NCBI GenBank assembly: GCA_964445765.1
Contig: CAYULD010000003.1
Coordinates: 1 to 64,000, forward strand
DNA: 64,000 nucleotides
Source: JANPLD01 sp964445765
Lineage (GTDB): Bacteria; Pseudomonadota; Alphaproteobacteria; Rickettsiales; UBA8987
Direction of reading: 5' to 3'
In this document: piece after piece, positions 52,871-61,690 of the stretch
Numbering within the stretch: the stretch's first letter is position 1
How the letters are laid out: each line of letters starts with the position of its first letter
Notes under the pieces: generated by a model
What the model saw: only the letters and a program-made list of their open reading frames with translations
What the model was told of the DNA's origin: nothing
Databases searched by the model: none
Made by a program: the position numbers and the translations under genes

Positions 52871-54184
52871 ATGAAAACATCCTTTGTAAATTTTACTCGT
52901 AAAACATTTTTACTTGCAACTGTTTTTTGTTTAACATCTTGCCAAGCCCTTAATTCTCAACCTGATGATAAATATTCAGCAAATCCAACCAGAATAATTG
53001 AGAATGAAAAAGATGATAACCTTATCAAAGATGCTGAAAAATCTAGAATTATTGTTCCTTCAGTTTCTGATAAAATTGTGATTAATAAAGATACCATAAA
53101 ACAAAACCCTGTTGAAGTTAAAGTTACTGAGCCAAATATCACCGCAGAAGTTAAGCCAAACGCTGTTAAGGTTCAAACACCAAAAGTTGAAGTAACTAAC
53201 TATGAAAATCTAATTAAAAAGGAAGAAGAAGTTGCATCAAAAGAGCCTGAAAAAGCGATTGAAGTTGAGTTTACACCTGCTTTAGAAACCCCAGCAATTC
53301 CAGCTTCTTTAGGTATAGAAAACGCAAATGTTGCTAATGCTAATGTTGGTGAATGTTATGGCAAAGTTAGAATTGCTGCAAAATATAAAGAAGTTGAAGA
53401 GCAAATTTTAGTTGAAGGTGAAAAAGTTAAAAATACTATTATCCCAGCAAAATATGCCACTAAAGAAGAAGAAATTATCGTAAAAGAAGAAACTTATAAG
53501 TTCGTTGAAATTCCAGCAACCTATAAAACTGTTACAGAGCAAGTTGTTATTGAGCCTGAAAAAACTCAAGTAATAACTATACCTGCAAAATATGCGACCG
53601 TTAAAGAAAAAGTGCTTGCCACGCCAGCTAGAAAAGTTTGGAAAAAGGGCAATGGTCTAATTACTAAAACTGGTGAAGATGGTGATATTTTATGCTTAGT
53701 TGAAGAGCCAGCAACTTATAAAATGGTTGATAAGCAAATTACTATTGAGCCTGAAAGAAAAGAAACAAGAATTATTCCAGCGGTTACAAAAACAATAACT
53801 AAACAAGTTGTTGATGAGCCTGCAAAGGTTGAGAAAATTTATGTGCCTGCTGTTAAACAAAAAGTTCAGAGAAAAGTTCTTGTGGAAGCTGAAAAAACCA
53901 TTTCTAACAAAATTCCGCCTGTATATAAATTAGTTAAAAAACAAGTTCAAACTTCTGAGCCTAAAATTGAGCTTCGCCCTGTAATTTGTGAGAGGAATAT
54001 TAACTCTGATTTAATTTACAGGCTTCAAGCATCTCTAGCTGGAAGGGGCTATGATGTTGGCGTTATTGATGGCAAATTTGGTGAAAAAACCGCAGATGCA
54101 ATTTATAGATTTCAAAAATCTATGGGTATAGAATCAAGCGGTATAACTTTTGATGCAATTAAAGCATTAAATATTCAAATGTAA
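52871..54184 (+). CDS. Repeat-containing peptidoglycan-binding lipoprotein
   Basis: From the ATG at 52871 the protein is 437 residues: signal peptide with lipobox LTSC, a charged linker, then eight repeats of exactly 23 residues (pattern IPAxYxTVxEQVxxEPEKxxx) at nt about 53372-53980, with a 19-residue insertion between repeats 4 and 5, and a C-terminal PG_binding_1 domain (LQASLAGRGYDVGVIDGKFG, then ADAIYRFQKSMG). It is an outer-membrane lipoprotein tethered to or sensing peptidoglycan. An in-frame ATG at 52826 gives 15 more residues before the signal peptide and is less likely. thiS follows after 12 bp. Confidence 0.85.
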   Translation: MKTSFVNFTRKTFLLATVFCLTSCQALNSQPDDKYSANPTRIIENEKDDNLIKDAEKSRIIVPSVSDKIVINKDTIKQNPVEVKVTEPNITAEVKPNAVKVQTPKVEVTNYENLIKKEEEVASKEPEKAIEVEFTPALETPAIPASLGIENANVANANVGECYGKVRIAAKYKEVEEQILVEGEKVKNTIIPAKYATKEEEIIVKEETYKFVEIPATYKTVTEQVVIEPEKTQVITIPAKYATVKEKVLATPARKVWKKGNGLITKTGEDGDILCLVEEPATYKMVDKQITIEPERKETRIIPAVTKTITKQVVDEPAKVEKIYVPAVKQKVQRKVLVEAEKTISNKIPPVYKLVKKQVQTSEPKIELRPVICERNINSDLIYRLQASLAGRGYDVGVIDGKFGEKTADAIYRFQKSMGIESSGITFDAIKALNIQM

Positions 54185-54196
54185 TTTATAAAAATT

Positions 54197-54397
54197 GTGA
54201 AGATACTGCTTAATGGGGAAGAGATAGATATTTCATCAGGTTTTTCTGTGTCTGATTTAATTAAATCATTTGAGCTTGATTTTAGAAAAATTGCCGTAGA
54301 AAAAAATCTTGAGATAGTGCCAAGATCAAAATTCTCTGATGAAATTTTACAAGAAAATGATAAAATAGAGATTATTCACTTTATCGGTGGCGGTTAA
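54197..54397 (+). CDS. thiS: Sulfur carrier protein ThiS
   Basis: 66-residue ubiquitin-like protein that carries sulfur as a C-terminal thiocarboxylate for thiazole formation in thiamine synthesis. Starts with GTG, KILLNGEEIDI, and ends FIGGG with the essential terminal Gly-Gly. The last base overlaps the next gene start. No thiG or other thi gene is beside it; a candidate partner E1 is the MoeB/ThiF protein at 43420. Confidence 0.85.
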   Translation: MKILLNGEEIDISSGFSVSDLIKSFELDFRKIAVEKNLEIVPRSKFSDEILQENDKIEIIHFIGGG

Positions 54398-54837
54398 TGT
54401 TTTGGCGAATAAATTTTGTTATTTTTTGTGTTATTTTGTTTTGCTCTAGCAAAGCAATTTCAAATGATTTTGAAATTTATGATTGCGATAAAGAGAAGAA
54501 GAAAATTTATAATATTCTAAAAATTTTCCCTGATTGTGAGATTGATGATGATTGCAGATATTTTGATTTTGGCTATCCTTGGCAAAGTGATGTTTGTAAC
54601 AAGGCAATTATTAGCAAATCTCAGGAAAAGAAAAATCTTAAATATCTTTCAGCAATAGAAAAATATAACCAAAATTGTATTTTTATTAATGATGATGAAA
54701 AGAAAAAATTTGAAGATTTTAACCAAGATTTGCAAAAATCAGAATGTAATAATTTACCAAGATTATTCTGCTTAAAATCTGTTTGTCGCAACCAATATTA
54801 CCCATTAATTTTTGACGATGTTGATTCTCTTAGATAA
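54397..54837 (+). CDS. Secreted Cys-rich protein, 146 aa
   Basis: Not recognised. Signal peptide about 1-22 (ends KAIS), then a small hydrophilic protein with about nine Cys including CEIDDDCRYFDF and CLKSVC near the C-terminus, consistent with disulfide bonding outside the cytoplasm. Its first codon overlaps the thiS stop and its end overlaps trpG/pabA, so it is translated in the same operon, an odd place for a secreted protein. Confidence 0.72.
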   Translation: MFWRINFVIFCVILFCSSKAISNDFEIYDCDKEKKKIYNILKIFPDCEIDDDCRYFDFGYPWQSDVCNKAIISKSQEKKNLKYLSAIEKYNQNCIFINDDEKKKFEDFNQDLQKSECNNLPRLFCLKSVCRNQYYPLIFDDVDSLR

Positions 54838-55384
54838 TTACGATAGTTTCACATATAATTTAGTTCATTATATTGAAGAGGCTGGAAAAGAAGTTAAAGT
54901 TTTTCGTAATGATGAAAAATCATCGGAGGAAATTTTGCTTCTAAAACCTAGCGGAATTGTTATTTCGCCGGGGCCTTGTGATCCAGAAAGGGCAGGGATT
55001 AGCAAAGATTTAATCTTAAAAGCCTCAGAAAAAAATATTCCGATATTAGGCGTTTGTTTGGGGCATCAAGCAATAGGTGAAGTTTTTGGTGGCAAAGTTG
55101 TAAGGGCTGATTTGCCAATGCATGGTAAAATCTCTGAGGTTACTCATAACGGCAAGGGCTTATTTAGTGGTTTGCCTTCACCATTTAAGGCAACTAGGTA
55201 TCATTCATTGATTGTTGAAAGAAATTCACTGCCAGAAAATTTACACATCACCGCTTGGACAGATGATATAATAATGGCTTTGGAGCATATTTCCAAGCCT
55301 GTTTTTGGTGTTCAATTTCACCCAGAAAGCATAGCTTCAGAATTCGGCCACGATATAATTAAAAATTTTTTGAAATATTGTTAA
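54818..55384 (+). CDS. trpG: Anthranilate / aminodeoxychorismate synthase glutamine amidotransferase
   Basis: Class I glutamine amidotransferase subunit providing ammonia for anthranilate or p-aminobenzoate synthesis. About 188 residues: LILLDNYDSFTYNLVHY, SPGPCDPERAGIS, nucleophile Cys in GVCLGHQAIGE, RYHSLIVE, and the His-Glu pair in VQFHPESIAS. The ATG at 54818 (MLILLDNYDSF) fits the family N-terminus. TrpG and PabA cannot be told apart here, since no trpE/pabB neighbour exists, so the symbol is provisional. Confidence 0.9.
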   Translation: MLILLDNYDSFTYNLVHYIEEAGKEVKVFRNDEKSSEEILLLKPSGIVISPGPCDPERAGISKDLILKASEKNIPILGVCLGHQAIGEVFGGKVVRADLPMHGKISEVTHNGKGLFSGLPSPFKATRYHSLIVERNSLPENLHITAWTDDIIMALEHISKPVFGVQFHPESIASEFGHDIIKNFLKYC

Positions 55385-55387
55385 TCT

Positions 55388-56302
55388 TTACAATTTAATT
55401 TTATCTTTGCAAAATTTGAAACTTAAGATTTTATAGGCAAGTTTAGCAGCCAGAAAATCTGAAGCGTGCCAGCCTTTTATTGGTGCAAGTTCGTTTATAT
55501 CTGCCCCAACAATATTGCATATTTTTGAAGCTCTTTTTATAATTTGAATTGCATCTTCCCACAAAACCCCTCCCGGTTCAGGTGTGCCAGTTGCAGGCAT
55601 TAATGAGGCATCAAAACCATCAACATCAAAGGTAAGATAAACATCTCTATTTTTTAGAGGGGCTACTATTTTGTCATAATCCCACTTGCTTCTATCTTTG
55701 CCCCAATGGATTGTAATTCTGCCTTTTTTTGATTGCTCTTCATAAAAAGGGATTTCCTCAGCGGAGATATTGCGAATTCCGCACGAAATTAGAGTTGTAA
55801 CTTGCTTGTGATCTAAAACCCTGCGAAGTGCAGCAGCGTGAGAATATTTTACACCTAAATAGCCATCTCTTAAATCTGCGTGTGCATCAAAATGAAGAAC
55901 CGCAAGATTTTTATATCTGCGAGCAAATGGGCGGATTGTTGCAGCTGTGATAGAATGCTCACCGCCAAAAGTGAAAGGGAATTTTTTTAGCTTAAGAACT
56001 TCCTCAACAAGATTTTCTAGTTGAGTAATTGCTTTTTCAAGATTTTTATTGATTTCAGGAGCTTTTAAGGTTGCTATGCCAAAATTTCTTATTGGCTCAC
56101 ACCATAAATCTTCATCAAAAAATTCTAATTCAGAAGATGCATCTATCATAGCTTGTGGGCCTTTAGATGTTCCACCACCATAGCTAACAGAATTTTCTAA
56201 ACCAAAAGGAATAATTATTACATCAGCATTTTCAGGTTTTCCAACGATTTCTTCTGGCAAGTGGGTAAATGCTTTTTTAGCAGGTAAATAATTTAGTTTC
56301 AT
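55388..56302 (-). CDS. speB: Agmatinase / ureohydrolase family protein
   Basis: 304 residues of the arginase superfamily. Binuclear manganese ligands are in TFGGEHSITA, VLHFDAHADLRDGY, and TFDVDGFDASLMPATGTPEPGG, all intact. Most like agmatinase (agmatine to putrescine plus urea), but guanidinobutyrase or related activity cannot be excluded. Convergent with trpG (3 bp); ftsA lies upstream on the same strand, 58 bp away. Confidence 0.87.
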   Translation of the reverse strand: MKLNYLPAKKAFTHLPEEIVGKPENADVIIIPFGLENSVSYGGGTSKGPQAMIDASSELEFFDEDLWCEPIRNFGIATLKAPEINKNLEKAITQLENLVEEVLKLKKFPFTFGGEHSITAATIRPFARRYKNLAVLHFDAHADLRDGYLGVKYSHAAALRRVLDHKQVTTLISCGIRNISAEEIPFYEEQSKKGRITIHWGKDRSKWDYDKIVAPLKNRDVYLTFDVDGFDASLMPATGTPEPGGVLWEDAIQIIKRASKICNIVGADINELAPIKGWHASDFLAAKLAYKILSFKFCKDKIKL

Positions 56303-56360
56303 ATTTTAATTGGGGATAAATTTAGTGAGCTTATAAAGCAAATTTAAAAATTATGAAGAG

Positions 56361-57614
56361 CTAAAAATTTCTCTTAAACCATTCAACTAATTGGTTTACT
56401 TTGTTGAATTTTCTTGGAGTTTGAGATACCATTTCAAGTGGATTAAATTTAGGTTTTACCTCAGTTTTATCCCTTTGATTTGCAGCATAAATTAACATTC
56501 CAACTGCGGTTGAAAAAGCTGCCCCCTTTGCAGATTCAGGCATACTATGCAATTCTGCTGGTCTGCCGATTCTAGTATGTTTATTAAACACATAGCTTGC
56601 AATTTCACGCATACCTTGTAATTGAGAAGAACCGCCAGTAATAACAATTTTATTTCCTGCAACGCCATAAAGCCCACTTTTTTCAAGATTACTTTTCGCA
56701 AGCTCTAAAATCTCTTCAACCCTTGGCTTAATAATTGAGGTAAGCTCAGCTTTTGTAATGGTTTTGTGAGTGCTTGTGGTTTCATCTTCACTAAGTTCAA
56801 TTCTATCAAGATCATCACTATCAGTTGAGATTGCCGAGCCGTGAATAACCTTTAACCTTTCAGCATATGGCACACTTAAAGAAAGCCCAAGTGCAATATC
56901 CCTAGTAATATGAAGCCCCCCAACAGGAACAGAGCTAAAATAAACCGGATAACCTTCTGAAAATATAGCAATAGAAGTATTGCCAGCACCAATATCAAGC
57001 ATTGTAACGCCGATATCCATTTCATCATCACTAAGGCAAGCAAGGCCTGAAGCATAAGCCGTTGCAATAAAATCTTTTACATTTAGATGGCATTTTGCAA
57101 GGCAATTTTTAATATTTTTTACTGCGGTTTTTGAAGCAGTAACAACATGCAAATTTGTGGAGATAACTTGCCCAAACATTCCTAGTGGGTCTTTTATTCC
57201 CTCATTATCATCAATTTTATAACCAACTGGAACGGATTGAATAATCTCTGATTCTGAATTTTCAAATAGTTCATTGCCTTTATTAATCATCAAATCAATA
57301 TCTTTAAGCGTAACTTCATGACCTGAAATTTTGGTTTCAATATTAATATGGTTTGAAGTTATGCTTGAGCCAGAAATATTAACATAAGCCTCATCAATGG
57401 TTTCACCAGCCATTTTTTCAGCAGTATTCAATGCGGCTAAAATTGCCCTTTCCGCCTTTTTAATATCAATAATTATGCCAGCTTTTACCCCTTCAGAAAA
57501 TTGATGCCCAAAGCCCAAAATTTTAGGCCTGCCATCACCATTAATAGATGCTATAACGCAAACTACCTTGCGACTTGCAATATCTAGAACAGCAATTTTA
57601 TTAGGCTTAGACAA
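56361..57614 (-). CDS. ftsA: Cell division protein FtsA
   Basis: Actin-like ATPase that tethers FtsZ to the membrane. 417 residues: N-terminal IAVLDIASRKVVCVIA (phosphate 1), the SHS2/1C region with GISVNGSSITSNH-like AYVNISGSSI, VTMLDIGAGNTSIAIFS (phosphate 2), and VITGGSSQLQGM (adenosine motif). The C-terminus FNKVNQLVEWFKRNF is the amphipathic membrane-targeting helix. Its usual neighbours ftsQ and ftsZ are absent; it sits alone between a dehydrogenase and speB. Confidence 0.95.
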   Translation of the reverse strand: MSKPNKIAVLDIASRKVVCVIASINGDGRPKILGFGHQFSEGVKAGIIIDIKKAERAILAALNTAEKMAGETIDEAYVNISGSSITSNHINIETKISGHEVTLKDIDLMINKGNELFENSESEIIQSVPVGYKIDDNEGIKDPLGMFGQVISTNLHVVTASKTAVKNIKNCLAKCHLNVKDFIATAYASGLACLSDDEMDIGVTMLDIGAGNTSIAIFSEGYPVYFSSVPVGGLHITRDIALGLSLSVPYAERLKVIHGSAISTDSDDLDRIELSEDETTSTHKTITKAELTSIIKPRVEEILELAKSNLEKSGLYGVAGNKIVITGGSSQLQGMREIASYVFNKHTRIGRPAELHSMPESAKGAAFSTAVGMLIYAANQRDKTEVKPKFNPLEMVSQTPRKFNKVNQLVEWFKRNF

Positions 57615-57701
57615 GTTTTATAGAAGGTTTAGGTTTAATTTATTTATTCTGAGAATATAAGAATAAATCGCAAATTTATTATGCTTAGAAGATATTTAAG
57701 G

Positions 57702-57728
57702 TAAAAAATTTCACTAAAATAGTGAAAC
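57702..57728 (-). terminator. Rho-independent terminator of the ALDH gene
   Basis: Reading the minus strand, TTTCACTA, loop TTT, TAGTGAAA, then a run of T (complement of 57703-57708). The stem is 8 bp (57709-57716 with 57720-57727). It lies about 12 bp past the aldehyde dehydrogenase stop codon. It is the best terminator I can see in the window. Confidence 0.7.
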
Positions 57729-57739
57729 TTTGCAACAGA

Positions 57740-59260
57740 TTACTCAAATTTTACGCCTTGTGCTAATTCTGGAGAGGTGCTTCCATAATAGGTGGTTGAA
57801 GTTTGCCTTCGCATATAAAATTTCCAGCTATCTGAGCCTGATTCTCTGCCACCACCAGTTTCTTTTTCACCACCAAAAGCACCGCCAATTTCTGCACCAG
57901 AAGTGCCGATATTTACATTCGCAATACCGCAATCAGAATATTTTTTGAAGATTTCCGCTTCTTTTAAGTCATTAGTAAATATCGCAGAAGAAAGCCCTTG
58001 AGGCACAATATTATTAAGTTTTATTGCATCATTTAGGTTTTTATAGGGCATTATGTAAACAAGCGGAGCAAAATTTTCATTATCCATAATCTCCAAATGT
58101 TTTTCTACCCTTGCAATTGCTGGGTTTATATAAAAACCACCTTCACAATTTTTAATAATTACCCTCTCACCACCGGTAATTTTAGCGCCAAGTTTTTTTG
58201 CTTCTGAGATTGTATTTTGCATATTTTTATAGGCGTTTTCATCAATAACTGGCCCCACTAGATTTTTTTCATCAAGTGGGTTACCAATTTTACTTTTTAA
58301 GCCTGCAAATGCTTTTATTATTCTTTTCTGCAAATCATCAATTAAGCTGTGATGAGCAATAATTCTTCTGGTAGAGGTGCATCTTTGGCCTGCTGTGCCA
58401 ACTACGCCAAAAATAATTGAGGGCAACACAATTTCCATATTAGCTGAAGGGGTGATTATAACTGCGTTATTTCCGCCAAGCTCTAAGAGGGATTTTCCAA
58501 ATCTTCTAGCAACTTGTTCACCAACAATTCTGCCCATTTTAGTGCTTCCAGTGGCACTAACTAAAGCTATTCTTTTATAATTAACTAATTGCTCCCCAAT
58601 TTTATAATCGCCTAAAATAATTTGTGATATTTCCTGCGGGATTTTAATATTCTGCTCTTTAGAAAATCTTTTTAATGCTTTGTAAAAAATCTCTTGAGAG
58701 GCAAGGGCGGTTAATGGCGTTTTTTCTGATGGTTTCCAGATAACAGCATTGCCACAAACTATCGCTAAAGCAAAATTCCAACACCATACCGCAACCGGAA
58801 AGTTAAAAGCACTAATCACCCCTACAATGCCAAGTGGAAGCCAATTTTCTTGCATAGAATGCAAACTTCTTTCTGATTGTAAAGTAAGCCCCGATATAGT
58901 GCGAGAAAGCCCAGTTGCATAATCACAAATATCAATCATTTCTTGCACTTCACCGCGAGCTTCTTCTATAATCTTCCCACATTCTATGGTTACTAATTGT
59001 GCCAAATCTTCTTTAACTTTTCTAAGTTCTTCAGCGTAAATTCTAATTAATTCGCCTCTTTTAGGGGCTGGAATATCTCTTAAAATATTAAAAACTTCCT
59101 GTGATTTTTTTATTTTTACTTCAATAGATTTTTTATCATCAGCTTTGATTTTAGCTATAATTTCAGAATTTATAGGGGTTTTGACGATTATATCACTGCC
59201 TGCATATTTAGAAATATTTACAGATAGTTTTGAGAGAATATTTTGGGTATTAATTTTCAT
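57740..59260 (-). CDS. amaB: Aldehyde dehydrogenase, ALDH7 (alpha-aminoadipic semialdehyde) type
   Basis: 506-residue NAD-dependent aldehyde dehydrogenase. NAD site SATGSTKMGR, catalytic Glu260 in LLELGGNNAVI, nucleophile Cys294 in GTAGQRCTSTRR. The C-terminal block IGGAFGGEKETGGGRESGSD and YMRRQTSTTYYGS are typical of the ALDH7/antiquitin-like group, which oxidises alpha-aminoadipic semialdehyde in lysine catabolism (AmaB). Substrate is inferred from this class. A terminator follows at 57702; the toxin gene lies upstream. Confidence 0.86.
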   Translation of the reverse strand: MKINTQNILSKLSVNISKYAGSDIIVKTPINSEIIAKIKADDKKSIEVKIKKSQEVFNILRDIPAPKRGELIRIYAEELRKVKEDLAQLVTIECGKIIEEARGEVQEMIDICDYATGLSRTISGLTLQSERSLHSMQENWLPLGIVGVISAFNFPVAVWCWNFALAIVCGNAVIWKPSEKTPLTALASQEIFYKALKRFSKEQNIKIPQEISQIILGDYKIGEQLVNYKRIALVSATGSTKMGRIVGEQVARRFGKSLLELGGNNAVIITPSANMEIVLPSIIFGVVGTAGQRCTSTRRIIAHHSLIDDLQKRIIKAFAGLKSKIGNPLDEKNLVGPVIDENAYKNMQNTISEAKKLGAKITGGERVIIKNCEGGFYINPAIARVEKHLEIMDNENFAPLVYIMPYKNLNDAIKLNNIVPQGLSSAIFTNDLKEAEIFKKYSDCGIANVNIGTSGAEIGGAFGGEKETGGGRESGSDSWKFYMRRQTSTTYYGSTSPELAQGVKFE

Positions 59261-59274
59261 AAAATTTTTTTTAG

Positions 59275-59544
59275 TTAATCAAATAAATCAGAGTGACTTC
59301 CAGTTGCAACCAAAATTAAATTATTTCCATCAATTTTATAAATTAATAGCCAATCTGGTTCAATATGAAGCTCTAAAAAGTTAGACCAATTTCCTGAAAG
59401 TTTATGGTTTTTATATTTCGCATGAAGTGGTTTTTTATTTTGAATTATGCTCACAACTTCTTCTAACTTTGATAAATCTTTATTGCGTTTTTTTACTCTT
59501 TTTAAGTCTTTCTTAAAGCTATTTTTGTAAAGTAAGTTAAGCAT
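59275..59544 (-). CDS. yafQ: YafQ-family mRNA interferase toxin
   Basis: 89-residue RelE-superfamily toxin. The body KYKNHKLSGNWSNFLELHIEPDWLLIYKI follows the YafQ pattern K-H-L-G-W-H-EPDWILIYK, and the C-terminal ATGSHSDLF keeps the catalytic His (His84). Encoded 11 bp after its antitoxin on the same strand. The toxin would cleave mRNA on the ribosome when free. Ends 14 bp before the ALDH start. Confidence 0.92.
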   Translation of the reverse strand: MLNLLYKNSFKKDLKRVKKRNKDLSKLEEVVSIIQNKKPLHAKYKNHKLSGNWSNFLELHIEPDWLLIYKIDGNNLILVATGSHSDLFD

Positions 59545-59555
59545 TAAACTAATAA

Positions 59556-59804
59556 TTATTTTATAATATCCTTAAGGCTTTTTGCCTTGGATATGCCAAT
59601 TCCAAGTTCAACCTCTTTAAGTGATTTTTGTAATTTTTTATTTGGTATTTTTACATCAAAAGGTATGCCATTTTCATTTTCTACTTTAGCAAAAAAAATT
59701 CTCACTGCGTCTGCAACATTAAGCCCAAGTTTTTTGAATATCTTTTCAATATTATTTTTTTGTTTAGGTTCTAACCTTATATTAAGAACTGCAGATTTAC
59801 TCAT
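59556..59804 (-). CDS. dinJ: RelB/DinJ-family antitoxin
   Basis: 82-residue protein with the N-terminal ribbon-helix-helix stretch AVLNIRLEPKQKNNIEKIF and LGLNVADAVRIFFAKV, then IPFDVKIPNKKLQKSLKEVE as in DinJ. It would neutralise the YafQ toxin downstream and repress the pair. Order antitoxin-toxin is standard. The candidate operator is the inverted repeat at 59832-59855. Confidence 0.9.
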   Translation of the reverse strand: MSKSAVLNIRLEPKQKNNIEKIFKKLGLNVADAVRIFFAKVENENGIPFDVKIPNKKLQKSLKEVELGIGISKAKSLKDIIK

Positions 59805-59831
59805 AAAAAAAGAGTTTTTAGTTTGTTTTTA

Positions 59832-59855
59832 ATTGTATACCATTTGCAATACAAT
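59832..59855. promoter_or_regulatory. Candidate operator of the toxin-antitoxin pair
   Basis: ATTGTAT (59832-59838) and its exact complement ATACAAT (59849-59855) form a 7-bp inverted repeat about 27 bp upstream of the antitoxin start. RHH antitoxins of the DinJ/RelB type bind such short palindromes in their own promoter. Confidence 0.5.
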
Positions 59856-59866
59856 AGCAAATATTT

Positions 59867-60652
59867 TCAACCTCTGAAATTTGGTTTTTTATAGAAATCA
59901 CCACATTTTAGTTGCCAAATAGAGATAGCTGAAATTATTGCAGTTTCTGCCTTCAGAATTCTTTCACCCAAACTTATTCCGTAAGAATTTTTGAGATTAT
60001 AAATTATTTCAATTTCTGATTTATCAAAACCACCCTCAGCACCAATAAATATAATATTTTCAGGGTGATTTAATTTATTATTTAAGTTGTTAATATTAGT
60101 TAGAATATCATCTGGGTTTTCACCTTTGCCAGTTTCATCACATAAAATAAATATCTTATCTGTTTGATTTTTTTTATATTCAGCAATTAATTGCTCAAAA
60201 TCTATTACAGGTGAAATTTCAGGTATATCAAGCCTTTCGCATTGCTCGGCGGCTTCAACCGCAACTGCATTTAGGCGTTCTAGATTTGCACCTTCTTTAA
60301 CGGTATTCTTAAATATACAAGGAATAATTTTACGAATACCAAGCTCGGTTGCTTTTTGAACTATAAATTCAGGTTTTACTGACTTTACCGGGCTGAAAAC
60401 TAGGGTTAAATTTGGCGAGCCTGAAAATTCTCTAATTTTTTTAGTAATTAATAATTCACATGATTTATTTGAAATATTTGTTATTTTTCCTAAAAATTCG
60501 CCATCAATGCCGTTGAATAAAATAACCTCATCAGAGATTTTTTTTCGCATTACATTTATCAAATAATGAGATTGCTCTTTAGTAAGATTTACAATCTTAT
60601 TAATATTAAGTGATAAAGCCACAAACAGCCTTGAAACCTTATGATAACGCAT
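59867..60652 (-). CDS. rsmE: 16S rRNA (uracil(1498)-N3)-methyltransferase
   Basis: SPOUT-class knotted methyltransferase acting on U1498 of 16S rRNA. About 261 residues: N-terminal PUA-like region (RLFVALSLNINKIV, HYLINVMRK), then LVFSPVKSVKPEFIVQKATELGIRK and the SAM-binding knot IFIGAEGGFDKSEIEII with LGERILKAETAIISAI. The ATG at 60652 is preferred to a TTG at 60670. Its 5' end overlaps ubiA, on the other strand, by 12 bp. Confidence 0.93.
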   Translation of the reverse strand: MRYHKVSRLFVALSLNINKIVNLTKEQSHYLINVMRKKISDEVILFNGIDGEFLGKITNISNKSCELLITKKIREFSGSPNLTLVFSPVKSVKPEFIVQKATELGIRKIIPCIFKNTVKEGANLERLNAVAVEAAEQCERLDIPEISPVIDFEQLIAEYKKNQTDKIFILCDETGKGENPDDILTNINNLNNKLNHPENIIFIGAEGGFDKSEIEIIYNLKNSYGISLGERILKAETAIISAISIWQLKCGDFYKKPNFRG

Positions 60653-61684
60653 ATAAAAAACTACATTCAATTAGCAAGGCTAGATAAGCCAGCTGGGGCT
60701 TTGCTGCTTATGTGGCCGTGTTTGATTGGTGTTTTAGTTGGCTCACCACTTATATTTTATGAATTTGTTTTTAAGTGGGCTTTAATTCCAAATAACAACA
60801 CCCCAACTTTTGTTGCTTACTATAGCATGATTTTATTAGATTTTCTAACATTTGCAATAGGTGCATTTGTTATGAGATCTGCTGGGTGCATTATTAATGA
60901 TATTTGGGATAGAAAAATTGATGCACAAGTTGAGCGAACAAAAAACCGCCCACTTGCCTCTGGCAAAATTAGCGTTTTTGGTGCTTTAGTTTTTCTAGCA
61001 ATTTTGCTTTCTATAGGTTTTTATATATTTTTAAGTTTAGGTTTTTTAGCAAAAATTGTTGCAATAATTGGTTTTTTTATGGCGATGATTTACCCTGCAA
61101 TGAAGCGAATTACAAATTATCCGCAGGCATTTTTAGGGCTTACTTTTAACATTGGTTTTTTGGTTGGTTATTTCCAAATTTTAGACTCAGAAAATATGAC
61201 AAAAACCTATTATAATCTTGGGGCTTTATATTATATAATTCCGTTACCTTTTTATTTCGCCCTTGCTTTGTGGACAATTTTTTATGATACAATTTACGCC
61301 TTTCAAGATAAAAATGATGATGAAAAAATCGGCGTTAAATCAACTGCAATAAAATTTAATAAAAATGCAAAAAATATTCTTATTAGATTGGCAAGTTTGA
61401 GTTTTTTATTAATTATCGCTAGTTATTACCTAGCAATTTTGCCATTTCATAATTATGAATATGATTATATTTACCCAATATTATGCTTTTTGCCGGCTTA
61501 TTTTTATATGTTTTATCAGGTGAAAAAGGTTAATTTATCGGATAAAAATTCTTGTGCAAAATATTTTAATCTTTCTGCATATATAACAGGTTTATTGCTT
61601 TTTTTAGGAAGTTTGATATTTCTTAACAGCCATTTAGAAAGTATTTTTCTTGGCTCTTATAATGAATTAGAATGTTTTTATTAG
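60641..61684 (+). CDS. ubiA: 4-hydroxybenzoate polyprenyltransferase
   Basis: Membrane prenyltransferase joining a polyprenyl chain to 4-hydroxybenzoate in ubiquinone synthesis. 347 residues, a little long because of an N-terminal insert around 35-62. First Asp-rich motif NDIWDRKID in CIINDIWDRKIDAQVERTKNRPL; second DTIYAFQDKNDDEKIGVKST. About eight to nine membrane segments. Divergent from rsmE with overlapping 5' ends; map follows after 6 bp. Confidence 0.93.
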   Translation: MITHIKNYIQLARLDKPAGALLLMWPCLIGVLVGSPLIFYEFVFKWALIPNNNTPTFVAYYSMILLDFLTFAIGAFVMRSAGCIINDIWDRKIDAQVERTKNRPLASGKISVFGALVFLAILLSIGFYIFLSLGFLAKIVAIIGFFMAMIYPAMKRITNYPQAFLGLTFNIGFLVGYFQILDSENMTKTYYNLGALYYIIPLPFYFALALWTIFYDTIYAFQDKNDDEKIGVKSTAIKFNKNAKNILIRLASLSFLLIIASYYLAILPFHNYEYDYIYPILCFLPAYFYMFYQVKKVNLSDKNSCAKYFNLSAYITGLLLFLGSLIFLNSHLESIFLGSYNELECFY

Positions 61685-61690
61685 TAAATA

